This document shows positions 1 through 11,963 of a stretch of DNA of 64,000 bases, one piece after another (within the stretch, counting starts at the first letter, position 1; each line of letters begins with the position of its first letter). Origin of the DNA: Canna indica (Eukaryota > Streptophyta > Magnoliopsida > Zingiberales > Cannaceae); assembly GCA_034359265.1 (NCBI GenBank), contig CP136894.1:26628501-26692500 (forward strand), written 5' to 3'. A model generated the notes under the pieces. The model saw only the letters and a program-made list of their open reading frames with translations, did no database searches and was not told where the DNA came from. The translations under genes were made by a program, and so were the position numbers.

Positions 1-488
1 CATTTTTGGCCTCTATCGATCGACTGACCGGTCGACCGAAGTAGCCACTGCTAGTTTTTGGCAGTGTTCAATCAATCGACCGGTCGACCGAATTGGCTAC
101 TACCAATTTCTTACCCTATTCGGTCGACCGCCCGGTCGACCGAACCTAGGCTGAGTTTGATTTCTTCAGCCTTTTTCTTCCGTGCTTCATTTTCGGGTTC
201 CGGCTTTCAACGAGAATCAACTTGGAGAGCTTTCTATATGATCTTTGGACTCGTCCAATGCGACTTTGGTGCACTCGTCGATCTTCGAGAAATTTCCGTG
301 ATAAACCCAAGCGCGATGATCAATGTCCTTCCAATTTCTAATTTCTTCCGATTTTTCCGATCGAGGACATCGAATGCTGATCGATATGGAACCTGAAAGA
401 TTTCTCGATGAAATATTAGTTCTATGTTTGTTATCATCAAAACCGAGATTAACAGATTAATACCAAGGTTGAAAACCTAAAGCCAACA
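1..488 (-). mobile_element. Partial SIRE-type Copia LTR
   Basis: The sequence carries several copies of the palindromic core GGTCGACC, as do the LTRs at 23252, 29791 and 59295. It also shares the phrase GTTTGTTATCATCAAAA with the solo LTR at 59295-60625. Read on the minus strand it begins TGTTGGCTTTAGG at 488, the TGTTGG start typical of this family. The element extends beyond the left edge of the window, so whether it is a solo LTR or part of a full element cannot be decided. Confidence 0.7.
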
Positions 489-755
489 GAGATCAGGAGA
501 GGCGTGCGGCGCGGCGTGTTGTGGTTATTGGGTAATGGGTATTGAATTAGGTTAGCAACTTAGGGCTTTCTAGTATATGTATTGAGGGTAAAATTATAAT
601 TTACTAATTATCGCGGCTAACAGGTACCCGCAAGTATGGGTACTGTGATACCCGTACCCGCCCCATTTAATAAACGGGTATGAAAAATTACCCGCGAAAT
701 AAATTGGTAAATACCCGCGGGTACCCGCCTAAACGGGTTTTTTTGCCATCCCTAT
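489..755. repeat. hAT-like non-autonomous repeat fragment
   Basis: About 600-755 holds repeated and inverted GGGTACCCG/ACCCGCGGGT motifs and ends TTGCCATCCCTA. Read on the minus strand this is TAGGGATGGCAA, a terminus common among plant hAT elements. The right edge coincides with the abrupt end of the Copia-A integrase coding sequence, which suggests that the repeat landed in that gene. No second terminus or 8-bp duplication was found, possibly because the LTR at 1-488 interrupts it. 489-600 holds nothing else recognisable. Confidence 0.35.
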
Positions 756-2443
756 TCCCAACTGCTTTTCGACTTCAGTCTTAAACACTTTGAATTTATC
801 AAGTGCTTCAGACTTTTCTTTAATCAAATAAATATAGTCATATCGAGAAAACACATCAATAAAAGTGATAAAGAATTTATGACCACAAATAGTAGGAGAG
901 TTTGGTCCACTAATGTCCGTGTGAATGATTTCCTATAGATTTAAACTTCTAGTAGCACACTTTTATTTGGTTTTGGTCAATTTACCCCTAATATAGTCAA
1001 CACAAGTCCCCATATCTCCAAAATCTATGTTAGGCAAAATATCAATATTAACAAGTCTTTCAATCATTTCTTTAAAAATGTGACCTAAACGCTTATACCA
1101 CAAAAGAAAAGACTTATCTTTGATCCTTGATCTTTTAGCGACTTTGTTTTCAATGTTCAAGGATATAGATTGACAATCAGAAGCTAAGGACAACATATAT
1201 AAACCATTAAACAAAGATCCACTACCAATAATTTGAAAATTCAAAATAACATTCATATTGTCATTCCCAAAACTAAAATGAAATCCAAGTTTATTTAAAC
1301 AAGAAACAAAAATCAAATTTCTCCTAAATGAAGGTACATATAAGGTATCCTTCGAAACAAGCTCAAATTCTCACTCTAAAGACAATCTAACATCTCATAC
1401 GGACTCCACTGTCACTTCAAGATCATTTTCTACTCTCAGTTTGCTTTGCCTCGGACTTGGTTTCCTCAGGTTTGCAAAAGCCTGCATGGAAATAGCAACA
1501 TGAGTTGTGGACCCACTATCAAACCACCAAGAATTAATAGGGACATCAACTAGATTAGACTAAAAACAAACAAGGGCTAAGGTTTTACCTTCAACTTCTT
1601 GTTTCTTTTCTAACGAGGCCTTAAACTTTATACATTCAAACCTTTTGTGTCTTTTCTTTTTACAAAAGAGGCATCTGATAGATTTCTTAGTAAGAGCAGG
1701 CTTAGGACCTCCTATGGGATTATTCTGACCATTACCTTGTCCTTTAATATCATTAGATTTCTTTGGAGCAGCAGGTGAGAAATGCTTATTTCTTGTGAGG
1801 CTTGCCAGGATGGGATTTAGGATAAACAGTTAGAAGGATTAGGTCACTCTTTTCTTTCTTGAGTTTTTCTTCCTCAGTAACACATTTGGTGATGAGATCA
1901 TTCACTGTTCATTTTTCATTCTGAGTATTATAGGTAGTCTTAATTTGACTGAACTCAATAGGAAGAGAATTGAGAGCATGAGGAACAAGGAAGAGGGAGT
2001 CATCTAGTTCAACTTTCAAGACTCTAAGTTAGGCTCGAAGCATAACCATTTTCAAAATGAACTCTCTTACACCCCAGAGTTATCATAAACCATAGTAGTC
2101 AATTCTTTCATTAGATATGCAGACTCAGCATTATCAGCCACTTAATATCTTTTCCAATAGCACCAAGGAACTCTTTAGCATTAGCAGTTTCAGGCAATCC
2201 ACTCATTAAGTGTTCAGCAACTATCCTTTTAATAGCAAGAAAGCTCAGTATGGTGGATCTCTCCCACTTAGCTAATAGGTCTTTTTGTTCAGGAGTGACG
2301 GCTTGACCTTCAGGAATAATCGACTCGTCTTCATATATAGTCATGTCAAGATTAGCCATGCCTAGAGCGAATTCTATGTCGTGTTTCCACTTCTTAAAGT
2401 TTGAACCAGTCAACATTTCAATTGAGGCATTGCAGTTGTTCAC
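756..2443 (-). pseudogene. Copia-A gag-pol remnant
   Basis: This is a decayed Ty1/Copia polyprotein read on the minus strand. A gag start at 2443 opens MNNCNASIEMLTGSNFKKW (UBN2-type gag, frame 2443-2111). It is followed by a degenerate zinc knuckle near 1680-1620 (CLFCKKKRHKRF), a protease-like FDSGSTTHV near 1530-1500, the pre-integrase motif LWYKRLGH near 1110, and the start of the integrase core near 960-770 (HTDISGPNSPTICGHKFF). Stops and frameshifts separate the pieces. Reverse transcriptase and RNase H are missing because the element stops at about 755, beside the hAT-like fragment. It probably belongs with the LTR at 10473-10952. A separate Copia insertion is the alternative. Confidence 0.75.
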
Positions 2444-3758
2444 GCTAAAAGTAACTGTAGCAAGTAATTGGAATACATTAGATTAAATTATAGGGCATGT
2501 AATATAATTAAAATTGAGGCTAACCAAATATTATATATTCCCCTTTGGGTAGAACATACAATCACAAAATAAAGCCTTGGTGAGTTAAAATATGAGAATA
2601 CACTGATTTTTTAAAATATATCCCCTTTGGGCAGACAGATATCTAGACCAATGAACACTCTAATAACTCTATTAACTAGACCTCCAATTAAACACCCAAT
2701 AATCTTACTTTGGAAAAAACTATTAAATGAATTAATTTTCAATATTCCTCATATGATAAGAAAATACACCAATCACTATGAGTAATCCCACTTTGGTAGT
2801 AATTACAAATAATAATCAGTGAAAACCTTGTCAGGAATCAATGTTATGCCCTTTATGTTAATAATTTCAATTCATAATATAATACAAAATTGATATAAAA
2901 TTAAAATACTGCAACTATTATGAATCTACATTTTTAAGTATTTCCTAAATCATTTATATTTTTTTGATTGTAAATTATGTCAATCTTTACACCTAATTGT
3001 CCCAATATTAGGTTTGATATTTTATAAAAAGACAACATAATTTACAACAATAAATTGACATATATAAATTTGCATAAATAAAAAACGAGTAATTATGCAT
3101 ACATGTGAAATATAACATGAATTATATAATCAGACCATAGAATTTAATTGCAACAATAATACATAATTTAGGCCAATTGAAGCATAAATTAATCTATATC
3201 ATGTCATTCATAATATTCAAGATTTTGAGTCATTATAGCATGAAAAGCTCAAATATATGTATACATTAAATGCAGAAAAATATTACTCGTCTTAGATCTT
3301 ATTGGGCAGACTTTTGGGCCACACAGAACTGGACCTAGTACTCGGCCCGAAAAAATTGGCCATAAATAGTTTTTTTTTATAGTGCTGGACCTGCGGTGCT
3401 GGGCCCATAGCATAGCCCAACAGCCCAGCACTGCCCATTAGGGCAGTGCCGACGGGCGCCATGCTCGTTAGCACACAACTAACAGGGGCGACGGGCGCTG
3501 CCCGCGTCCACATGACGCATCCATGAGATGGTGTCGTGGTTGTGAAGCAAGGTAGAGAGCGCATTAGCGGCGCGCTCGACGAGGCCAACGATAGGGGCGA
3601 TGCCGGCTTGAGTTGCTCGCATCAGCGGTGCACGTGGCTTGTTGAGAAATTTTGCTGACACGAGTGCCTGCGGCGCACACATCGAGCATAGTAACATCGC
3701 GTCCCGGGGCGGAGAAGTGCCATAACATATAATTAATTGACTGGTTTAAATAGCCAAA
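2444..3758 (-). other. Probable leader of Copia-A, non-coding
   Basis: No gene is visible here. 2444-3290 is AT-rich with the recurring phrase CCCCTTTGGG (near 2540 and 2628). 3300-3720 is GC-rich, and its short minus-strand frames resemble no family. It lies directly upstream of the Copia-A gag start on the minus strand and is separated from the matching 5' LTR only by the LINE, so it is most simply the untranslated leader of that element. This is inference from position. Confidence 0.4.
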
Positions 3759-3779
3759 TTTTTTTTTTCCAAAAAGTAG

Positions 3780-6700
3780 AGCAGTATTTATTAACCTCTG
3801 GTTAGAATACAATATTGAGTCCACCTCAGGAGGCCAGACTAAGGACCAGACCGAAAGGTCCCGGGAGACACAAACATGCTTTGCTACCCAGTGGGCAGCT
3901 TCATTCGACTCTCTAAGACAAAATGAGAAGTAAACATTACACCCAATTCTAAGAAAATTAATATCATCCATGATAGCCGATATAGCCCATGGAACTGGCG
4001 CAGCCAGATTTAGAGTATCGATGACAATTTTAGAATCTGACTCTATAATAATTGAGTTAAGATCATTTTCAATAGCATTCTGAATAGCCCATTTATTTGT
4101 CCGGGCTTCCAATTCAAGCGCACTCTGTCCAACACAAGAATTTCCTTTAGCCAAAAGACACACACCATTAGAATTGCGGAGCACGAATCCAATGCCACCT
4201 ACAGAATCAACAAACGACGCATCATAATTTAGCTTAAGAAAGTCCTGAGTGGGGGGGGGGATCCATTTCACCAAGAATTTTTTGGGCCTAGGATTTCCCT
4301 CAGGTCTAAACTTACCCCTGTAATCATTGGTGAAAGCCAATATACAAGTCACAAGGTTCACATGGGTAGGCTGCCTAGCCTCATGCAGCAAACTATTCCT
4401 AGCAAACCAAATAAACCAATAAGACCTGGCAACCAAAGCCACCCTACACATCTCAACTCCACTAAGGGGCCATTCACCAGAACTCCAATTGACCCGAATT
4501 GAAAAATCAAAACCAATTAAGAGGCCCAACTTGGCCTAGACACAACAGGAAAAGCAGCATTCAAAGAAAAGATATTGAATGGACTTTGCTTGATTTTGAC
4601 ATAGAGGACAAAGATCATAGTCGAAAATTTTTAAATAGAGAAGCCTAGACCTAGTAGGAATTCTTTGATGAAGAAGTTTCCAACAAAAAAGCTTAACTTT
4701 TGGAGTAGTGTGAATTTTCCAAATATTTTTCCAAGGAACAATATTTTGAGTCAGACTAGGATCTGGTTCAAGGTTTTTAAGGAACAAATACGTCGTTTTG
4801 GCAGTAATGCTACCCCCCGATTCCTTACTCCAAATTACTCTATCATCATTGGGAATCCAAGACACCTCAATTCTTGAAATGAGCTTCCCCAACACAGGAC
4901 CAAACAAATTATCCAAATCGATACTCACCCAAGATTGATGATTCAAAAGAGAACTAACATTAGCATCATTATTTAGCTAATCAACATTCAAGAACGTTGG
5001 CTTTAGATGAAGCGATAAATTAGTCGCCCAAGCATCAAATAAGATAGAGGAATTAATACCAGATTTAATTAATTTAGCAAATCCAAGTAAAAGTAAATTA
5101 AATGCCTTTCGAAAAAGTTTCCAACTCCAAGAACAATTTTTTTCCAGATTAAAAAAAAAACACATTCAAATTCTTATACTTAGCCAAAACAATTTTGACC
5201 CACAAAGAAGAGCCACTATTCAAATAATCAAGCATTCTCTTGGCCTGAAAGGAAAGGGCCTTACAAGACATATCATGAATGCCTAATCCCCCAACAGACT
5301 AAGGACTGGTAATCTTATCCCAGCTGATTAAATGAAGCCCATGCCCATGATTTCCATTGGACCAAAGAAAATCTTTAGTAAGTTGTTCCATTTTATTAAT
5401 AAATCCAAAAGAACACCAGGACACAGCTAAGAAATACATAGAAATCGAGTTGATTACTGAATTAATTAAGACAACACGCCTGACCTAGGAAAAATAAGAG
5501 TTTTGCCAAGACCCAAGATGGGCCTTGACCCGATCCAAAATCAAGTCCTGGGCCAAAGTCATTGACCTAATCGATGCAATAATAGCACCTAGATAAAAGG
5601 GAATCTACCCCTACGCATCCCCAGAAAATTACAAACACTCAAAACACAGCTCCTAGAAGCGGATTTTGGAAAATATATTTTAGACTTGAAAAAATTGACC
5701 GACTGACTAGAAACATCTCGTATTTTTCAAAAATGGCTTTTATTGCACATAAACTCTTTCTATTGGCCTTAAACGCTAATAGAATATCATCAGCGAACAT
5801 TAAATGGGTTATGGACGGCCCATTCCTAAACTTAAAAGGGGTAACCTGTTTACAATTAATAGTCGTATTAATTAAATTAGTTAAGACTTGAGTAGTGATA
5901 ACATAGAGATAAGGGGACAAAGGGTACCCTTGACGAATACCTCTAAAAGACTTAAAAGTATCAAAAATCTCGGCAGTAATCAAACAAGCAAAAGTAGCGG
6001 AAGATAAGCAAGCATTTATCCACTCCAAAAATTTATCCAAAAAATTACATGCTTTTAAAACTCTCAGAATAGCAGGCCAAGCAATTTTACTGTAAGCTTT
6101 TTATAAATCTATCTTCACAAGAACATAATGATTTTTTGCTTTAGATCTAAAAAGGGAATGAGCAAGCTCATGAGCAACAAGAATGTTATCATGTATACTT
6201 TTACCTTTAACAAAGGCAGTTTGCTCAGGACTCACCAAATTCGACACTAAGAATTTAATTTGATTTGCTAAAACCTTAACCAAAATATGATAAGATAAAT
6301 TACATAACACAATCGGGTGAAAATCCTTAACAACTTTAGGATTGGTGCACTTAGGAATAAAACAAAGCATAGTCCTATTCCAATCTAGAGGCATAAAAGA
6401 AGTATCATGAAAATAGTGCAAGCATTTCATAAAGGAATCAGAAATTATATGCCAATATGCCTTGTAGAACTCGGCTATAAAACCGTCGAAATCAGGACTT
6501 TTACCATTCGACAAACATTTAACCACATTAAACACTTCAGCAATCAAGAAAGGACAGATAAGTGAATTAGCATCAGAATCTGAAATACTCATAAAGTGCA
6601 AATTACCACAAATATTAATGAAATTAGCACTATAGGTAGACCACAAATTACAATAATCATCAAAAAAAGCAGCAATAATATCATGATTATCAATCAAAAC

Positions 6701-7817
6701 AGAGCCATCAGCAATAGTTAAAGCGGAGATTTTATTGTTTCTACGTCTAATTGTGCTAATGCGATGAAAATATGTTGAGTTAGAATCACCATCCTCAATC
6801 CAGTTAGTTTTAGCTTTCGACCACCATTTTAAATTTATTTGTCTTCGAAGAGCATTAGCTTTATTATACAAACCCCGAAGGGCCAGTTCATTATGAGAAT
6901 CCAATCCCACAGAAGCATCCAACATTTCAAGAGAATCAATCTCAGACAAAGTAGAATTCAAATAACATTCAAGAATACCCAAACAACTCTTGTTCCAAAT
7001 AGATAAAGCTTTATGAGAAAAACGTAAACCCATTTCAAAGAAACTATGAGAAGAAAGGGATTGAGATGGTTGATCCCAAGCCTATTGAACAACAGTTTAT
7101 TACGGGAAGATGATTGAGCAAATCTAATAAGAAAAGGGGTATGATCTAAGGAACCGCGAGGTAAATGAACAACCGAAGCCGAGTCATAAAAATGAAGCCA
7201 AGCCGCATTACAAAAAGCACGATCTAACCTAATAAGAATATGTTGACAACCCGAAAGATTGTTGCACCAAGTAAATGGAACTCCAGAAAAACCAAGATCC
7301 ACAAGGCCATTATTATGAACAAAACCACAAAAATCGAGCACTGATTTCTAAGCACGAAAACGCAAACCACCTCTTTTATCCAAAGCATTAAGAATAGCAT
7401 TAAAATCTCCACAAATAAGCCACGGGAACGACGAAAAATCAAAATCCTGAAATGAATTCCAAAAAACACTCCGAACAGAAGGGTTCGTACTAGCGTAAAC
7501 ATTCGAAAACAAAAATGGAGGAAAATCCTTAGACCCAATAATTGCAAACATACATTGAGCTTGAAGAGATAATACCTGAACAGTGAGGATGGTGGAATTC
7601 CAAGCGATCAAAAGACCCCCGAAGCCCCAACCGCAGGCTGAGCCATACCCACCCATTGCCGACCAATGGACTTAACAAACTTAGCAGCCAAGTTAGGATC
7701 AAAATGTGTTTCTTGTAAAGCGGTAAAACTTAACGAAAACTTACGAACCATAAAACGAGTCTCATCCCTTACCTTGCGGCGCCAAGCACCACGTGTGTTC
7801 CAACAAAGGCAGTTCAT
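3780..7817 (-). pseudogene. LINE ORF2: endonuclease, reverse transcriptase, RNase H
   Basis: ORF2 of the LINE makes nicks in target DNA and copies the element RNA. The start at 7817 opens MNCLCWNTRGAWRRKVRDE, the usual beginning of an L1 apurinic-type endonuclease. The endonuclease runs to about 7000 (motifs LQETHFD, ICGDFNAIL, SLDHTPFL). Reverse transcriptase spans about 6520-5640, with FIPKC, GIRQGYPLSPYL and the catalytic MFADDILL. A zinc-finger zf-RVT region follows at about 4860-4560 (ending CPLCQNQAKSIQYLFFEC), then a plant RNase H at about 4330-3780 (LNYDASF, ELEARTNKWAI, ESDSK). At least five breaks divide the frame, including stops near 7350, 6101 and 4530. The family assignment is secure and the protein cannot be made whole. 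Confidence 0.85.
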
Positions 7818-8176
7818 GAGGAAACATTAATCGAGGATGACTCAGCCATGGCCAAGTCATCTGAAGCAGGGGAAGAAGCCATCTAACCATTCTCAGGTGC
7901 AGGTTTGGCCATAGCCGAATCACCAGAGGGAATGGAGACAGCGTTCAACAAAGAATCGGATGCTCAAGGTCTCTTAGATTGAGAAGGTTTGGATGGGGAA
8001 GCAGAAGAAGAGGGCATCTTTGGCGGCCGACCCCCTTTCCTAGCAACGCGAGGCTGAAGCTTGACCACTGGAGGTAAAGAATAGCCAGGCTAAGCGATAG
8101 CAAAAATGAAGGATAGATCTGAAACCATTTGCTCCATAGAGCGAACTGGCGGGCGGGGGGGGGGAGCGAGAGGGAT

Positions 8177-8292
8177 GAGAAGAAGAAGAAGAAGAAGAAG
8201 AAGAAGAAGAAGAAGAAGAAGAAGAAGAAGAAGAAGAAGAAGAAGAAGAAGAAGAACAAGAAGAAGATGAAGAAGAAGAAGAAGAAGAAGGG
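8177..8292. repeat. (GAA)n microsatellite
   Basis: This is a nearly perfect GAA trinucleotide array of about 115 bp, with two slight interruptions near 8256-8267. It lies between LINE ORF1 and ORF2. It creates artificial poly-Lys, poly-Phe and poly-Ser reading frames on both strands, and none of these is a gene. Confidence 0.95.
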
Positions 8293-8386
8293 CGAGTTGG
8301 ATAGGAGATGAGCAAGAACGGTTAGTACCGATTACAGAAGTGGAGGGAGTAGAAGCAACAGAAGTACCGACATAGACATGAGGTTT

Positions 8387-9869
8387 TCACATCCACACCT
8401 GAGCTCGAGAAGAGGGCACGAGAGCATAGAGACGTGGAGGTAATCCAGTGGAGGGTAAATTTGACTTCACAAGGCCATCACGAGTATTGACAAACGAGGG
8501 AGCATGCAAGACGGCGTGAAAGCCAGAGTAATTAATGCGAGAGTTATAATTCGAACCATGGGTGTCAGAAATATCGGAGCGATTAGGGTTTATAGAAGAG
8601 AGAGAGGGTGAGGGGCCCAAAGCGACATCAGTGCCATTAATAACAGGACGATTCGCAATTAAGTCCGAATTCTAAATAGGGGCGAAAATTGTGTCGTCGT
8701 CAACTCTATCCCTCGAGGCACCCGCCACATGCGATGCACGTGAATGAGTACGGCCACAGTCCCGCGCCATACCAGGCCACGAGAGAGACCGCAAACGATC
8801 AACTCGACGGTGGTTGCGGTGTCCTCGACCAACAAGCATCCATGGGCCACACGCCGGCGCCGGGAGATCCTTCGGAATCACATAACTCAAACCAGAAGCG
8901 GAACCACTCAGGGTTCAGAAATAGAAGTAGAAACCTTTCTGGTATTCTCAGAGGAACTCGAAACAGATTTCAAACAATTACAATCCACCTCTCGGTGGCC
9001 AATGAGATCACAAGAAAAACAAACCTGCGGTAAATTTTCATAAGAGATTGGCTGGAAAAACTCACGATTGGGCTCCCCAAACCACAGACCTTGCCTTAAA
9101 GGCTTTGACAAATCTAACTCCACACAAACATGCACATAACAACCGCGTATGAACTCAAAGGATTGATGATTGGTACTTAAAACCTTACCCAAAGAATGCG
9201 CTAAAAGAGAAACAGGGTCGACATTCCACAGTTCAAGAGGCAAGCCAACAAATCGGATCCATATAGGCGCCGAGGAAAAAATCTCACACCAAGGGCGAAA
9301 GAGGGGTCGCCATGGGATTAATAGGAGGGAATGCCCTCGCAAAGAGTATGGCCCCCAGTGAGAATCGAAGTCGAAGATAGCGCATCATGAAATCAAAAAA
9401 CAAAATACCCATCCTCAAGATCTAAAGTAGAAACAAAACCACGATCGAAAAAGACACGGGAAGCCTAAGAATTAACGACCGATACTGGTAGCGTGTGCCC
9501 AAAAAACTTGCCAATAAGGCTATTTTCCCTAGGAGAAGACCAAGAAGCAAGTTGCTCTGGTGTAAAATGAACGAAATCAGACGTCGAAGACTGGATTTGT
9601 CGTAAACTAGGATTACCGCTTACCTTATCACGCGAAACATCCTTATCTCAAAGAACCTGGGACCATGTAAGAGGAGTCCTACTTCCTACAGGACGCGAAT
9701 CAGCACCAACAGCCAATAGGGGGTTGGGGGAAGGAGCCCGAGTCGTAGCCGCAGACGCTGCAGGAGGAACATGGCTGGGGCCGCTCGAGGAGGCATTATT
9801 ACTGGCATCACGAGATAATGGAGAAGCGGGAGATGGAGGAGCGCGATCAGGAGGTCGTGGAGGACCCAT
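8387..9869 (-). pseudogene. LINE ORF1: DUF4283/CCHC nucleic-acid-binding protein
   Basis: This is the gag-like ORF1 of the plant LINE, expected to coat the element RNA. The likely start at 9869 opens MGPPRPPDRAPPSPAS. A DUF4283-like region follows (SLIGKFFGHTLP near 9520-9485). The frame at 9342-8908 then holds FVGLPLELWNVDPV and the zinc knuckle CFSCDLIGHREVDC near 9027-8985 (C-x2-C-x4-H-x4-C intact). In-frame stops lie near 9655, 9462 and 9390. The C-terminal limit is uncertain. I place it at the end of the open stretch at 8387. Confidence 0.7.
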
Positions 9870-9886
9870 CGAAATAAACAGCCAAA

Positions 9887-10472
9887 CATAGCAAAGCATA
9901 TAATAAGATTAATTTAAACAAATACATCAGCCTTTAATTTCAATAAAGTACTAAAATCAATTTCTTGCTTTATGTTTGGCAGGGGAGAGAAATGAGACAA
10001 AATCCCTTATAGCATCATCAGATTTCATTATAGGTACAAAAATAAAATTAAATCATGCTTTACTGTGCAAGATCCGGTGAATAATAGAATACCTAAATAA
10101 AGATGAATAGAAGGTGAAAGAAAAAAATCAGCGGATAATATCGAATCATCAAAATAGATACATAAAATCCCAGAACCATAAATAGATTCGAAGGATATTC
10201 ATATGATGATACAAGCTAGGTCGAAATCGAATATTATAAAATAGTGTATGGCCAGCGGATAAAAGCGCGCTTCGCCAAAAAATAAACAATATTCATAGGG
10301 TAATAGATTGATTCAGACAGAAACAACTATTTGAATATACGAACACGATGAATAAAAATTCAAATAACTATTCATCATATTAATTAAAATCATCAAAATT
10401 ATCCTACTATGAAATAATCATATTAAAAGGAAACGAATTCTTAAACTCATGAAAAAAAACTCTAATACCAAT
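9887..10472 (-). other. 5' part of the Copia-A leader with primer-binding site
   Basis: This AT-rich stretch without a gene lies between the LINE and an LTR. At its right end, 10460-10470 reads on the minus strand TGGTATTAGAG. This is a one-base variant of the initiator-Met tRNA primer-binding site TGGTATCAGAG, placed two bases inside the LTR end as expected for Copia elements. Confidence 0.55.
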
Positions 10473-10952
10473 TGTAAGACAAATCTACAATCAAAGGAGT
10501 CATGAATTGAAAAACATCGTAATTAAATGAGCAAGGAAAGATCTTACTTGATGACGACATATTTGCAGCGGAATAAATTTATGGATCTCCAATGAAAGTC
10601 GGATCTTCCTCTACAACACCTTCTCAAATGCTCCGCTTTTGATGAGGAAAATAACTATGAGCTAGAGTTTTTAATCATGGTGTGTAGAAGGGACCTAGCA
10701 TCTATTTATAATTGATTAAATGGGTCCGTTCATCATGGACTTCATTAATCGAGCCTACACTTGACTAATCACATCAATCATAGTTAAGTGTTTCGAGTTC
10801 AAATCACATGGATCAAGTTTACATGAGCTAATAGGTATCTCAATATTGAATCTAAGATTAAATCCGTTTTAATTAAATTGAAAACATTATAATTAATTGT
10901 TGTCCATTTATGAAAAAATAAAATTATAGAATATTTAAAAAATATTCTAACA
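10473..10952 (-). repeat. 5' LTR of Copia-A (480 bp)
   Basis: Read on the minus strand the LTR starts TGTTAGAATATT at 10952 and ends CTTACA at 10473, followed by the primer-binding site. TG...CA ends plus an adjacent primer site identify it as a 5' LTR of a minus-strand element whose body lies to the left. Its right edge touches PPR coding sequence at 10953, so its insertion removed or displaced the N-terminal part of that gene. The partner 3' LTR is not in the window. Confidence 0.65.
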
Positions 10953-11670
10953 TCAACCAGATTTGACTTCCCGTAACTCGATGCTCCACGCGCTCTGCCT
11001 CCATGGCGATCTCGCGTATGCTATCGTGTTTTTTGAAAGCATGGTTGATAGAGACATTATCTCGTGGACGAGCCTCATCAGTGAGTACGCTAGAAATGGT
11101 CGTTTTAATGAGGCCATTGGGCTATTCAGGAGATGGATTATGCAAAAGGGTCTAGCCTTAAGACCCAACGAAGCTATGTTGGTCAGCGTCCTCTCTGCAT
11201 GTGCCAATTTGGATGACTTCAGAGCTCTCTTTTATGGCCTTGAGATCCATTGATAGCGTTTTTAGGAACCGCATTGGTCGACATGTACAGCAAGCATGGC
11301 TATTTGGGTCATTGCACAAATGTGTTTGAAGCAACCGTAAAAAAGGAAGTTCGCACTTGGAATGCAATGATGTCAGCATTGGCTGGGAACGGGAAGGCAG
11401 CTGAGGCCTTACACTTGTTTGATCAAATGAGAGTTGCAGGGCTGCAGCCAAATCACATAACATTTGTGGCCTTGTTGACAGCTTGCGCTAGATAAAAACT
11501 TGTTAACCTGGGTTTGAAGTGGTTTAAGTTGATGACCTCTGAATTTGGATTGGTTCCATTGATGGAACACTATGGATGTGTTGTCGACTTGCTGGCAAAG
11601 GCTGGATTCATAAAGGAGGCGATTCAATTCATTAGGAGGATGCCTCTTCAGGCTGATGCTTCAGTTTTGG
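10953..11670 (+). pseudogene. PPR protein gene, middle part (PLS/E type)
   Basis: The translation shows tandem PPR motifs of about 35 residues, for example RDIISWTSLISEYARNGRF, RTWNAMMSALAGNGKAAEAL and HYGCVVDLLAKAGF. PLS-class PPR proteins bind organelle RNA and commonly act in RNA editing or processing in plastids or mitochondria. The N-terminus is missing because Copia-A abuts at 10953. There is a frameshift near 11250 and a stop TAA at 11493-11495 within otherwise continuous homology. The gene stops at LGA (11672), where Copia-B is inserted, and resumes at 16326. It is a pseudogene and its specific RNA target cannot be told. Confidence 0.85.
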
Positions 11671-11963
11671 GAGCTCGCCTTTCTCAAGAACAGGCGCGAA
11701 GAAGAATTTGGGGAAGAAAGTTTATTCAAAATTCATAAGAAATTCAAACAGAGTTCTAGTTCTATACAGTAGGTGCTAACGGGTTTCAGTAAACACATGT
11801 GAAACCCGTTAATGCAGTACCAATTAACTAAAGGAAATTCCAAATGACAAAAATAATCCTATACATGAACTATGATTTATTGAATTACATGTCTACTTTG
11901 GTAATCTGTTCATCGTCTTCAACCTTTGTCGCGCACACCTCCTCTTTACTCAGTTAATCACCC
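11671..11963 (-). repeat. 3' LTR of Copia-B, truncated at both ends
   Basis: This stretch is about 95% identical by eye to 16010-16303. It lacks the first 17 bases of the full LTR (TGTTAAGATCGCTGTC...) on its left and the last 17 (AGAACCAAGTTCACTTC...) on its right. The left truncation falls exactly in the hexamer GAGCTC shared by host and LTR. Confidence 0.85.

Larger units (their letters stand above)
3759..9875 (-). mobile_element. L1-type LINE (non-LTR retrotransposon)
   Basis: This is a two-ORF plant L1-like element on the minus strand. Its 3' end is an A10 tail (T10 at 3759-3768 on the plus strand). Candidate target duplications flank it: AAATAGCCAAA at 3748-3758 and AAACAGCCAAA at 9876-9886, 10 of 11 matching. 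If these are real, the 5' untranslated region is only a few bases and the element may be slightly 5'-truncated. ORF1 and ORF2 both carry several stops and frameshifts, so it is inactive. It lies inside the probable leader of Copia-A. Confidence 0.8.

Noticed and set aside
7945..8315. Poly-Phe, poly-Ser and poly-Lys ORFs
   Set aside because: They are frames of the (GAA)n microsatellite and have no other content.
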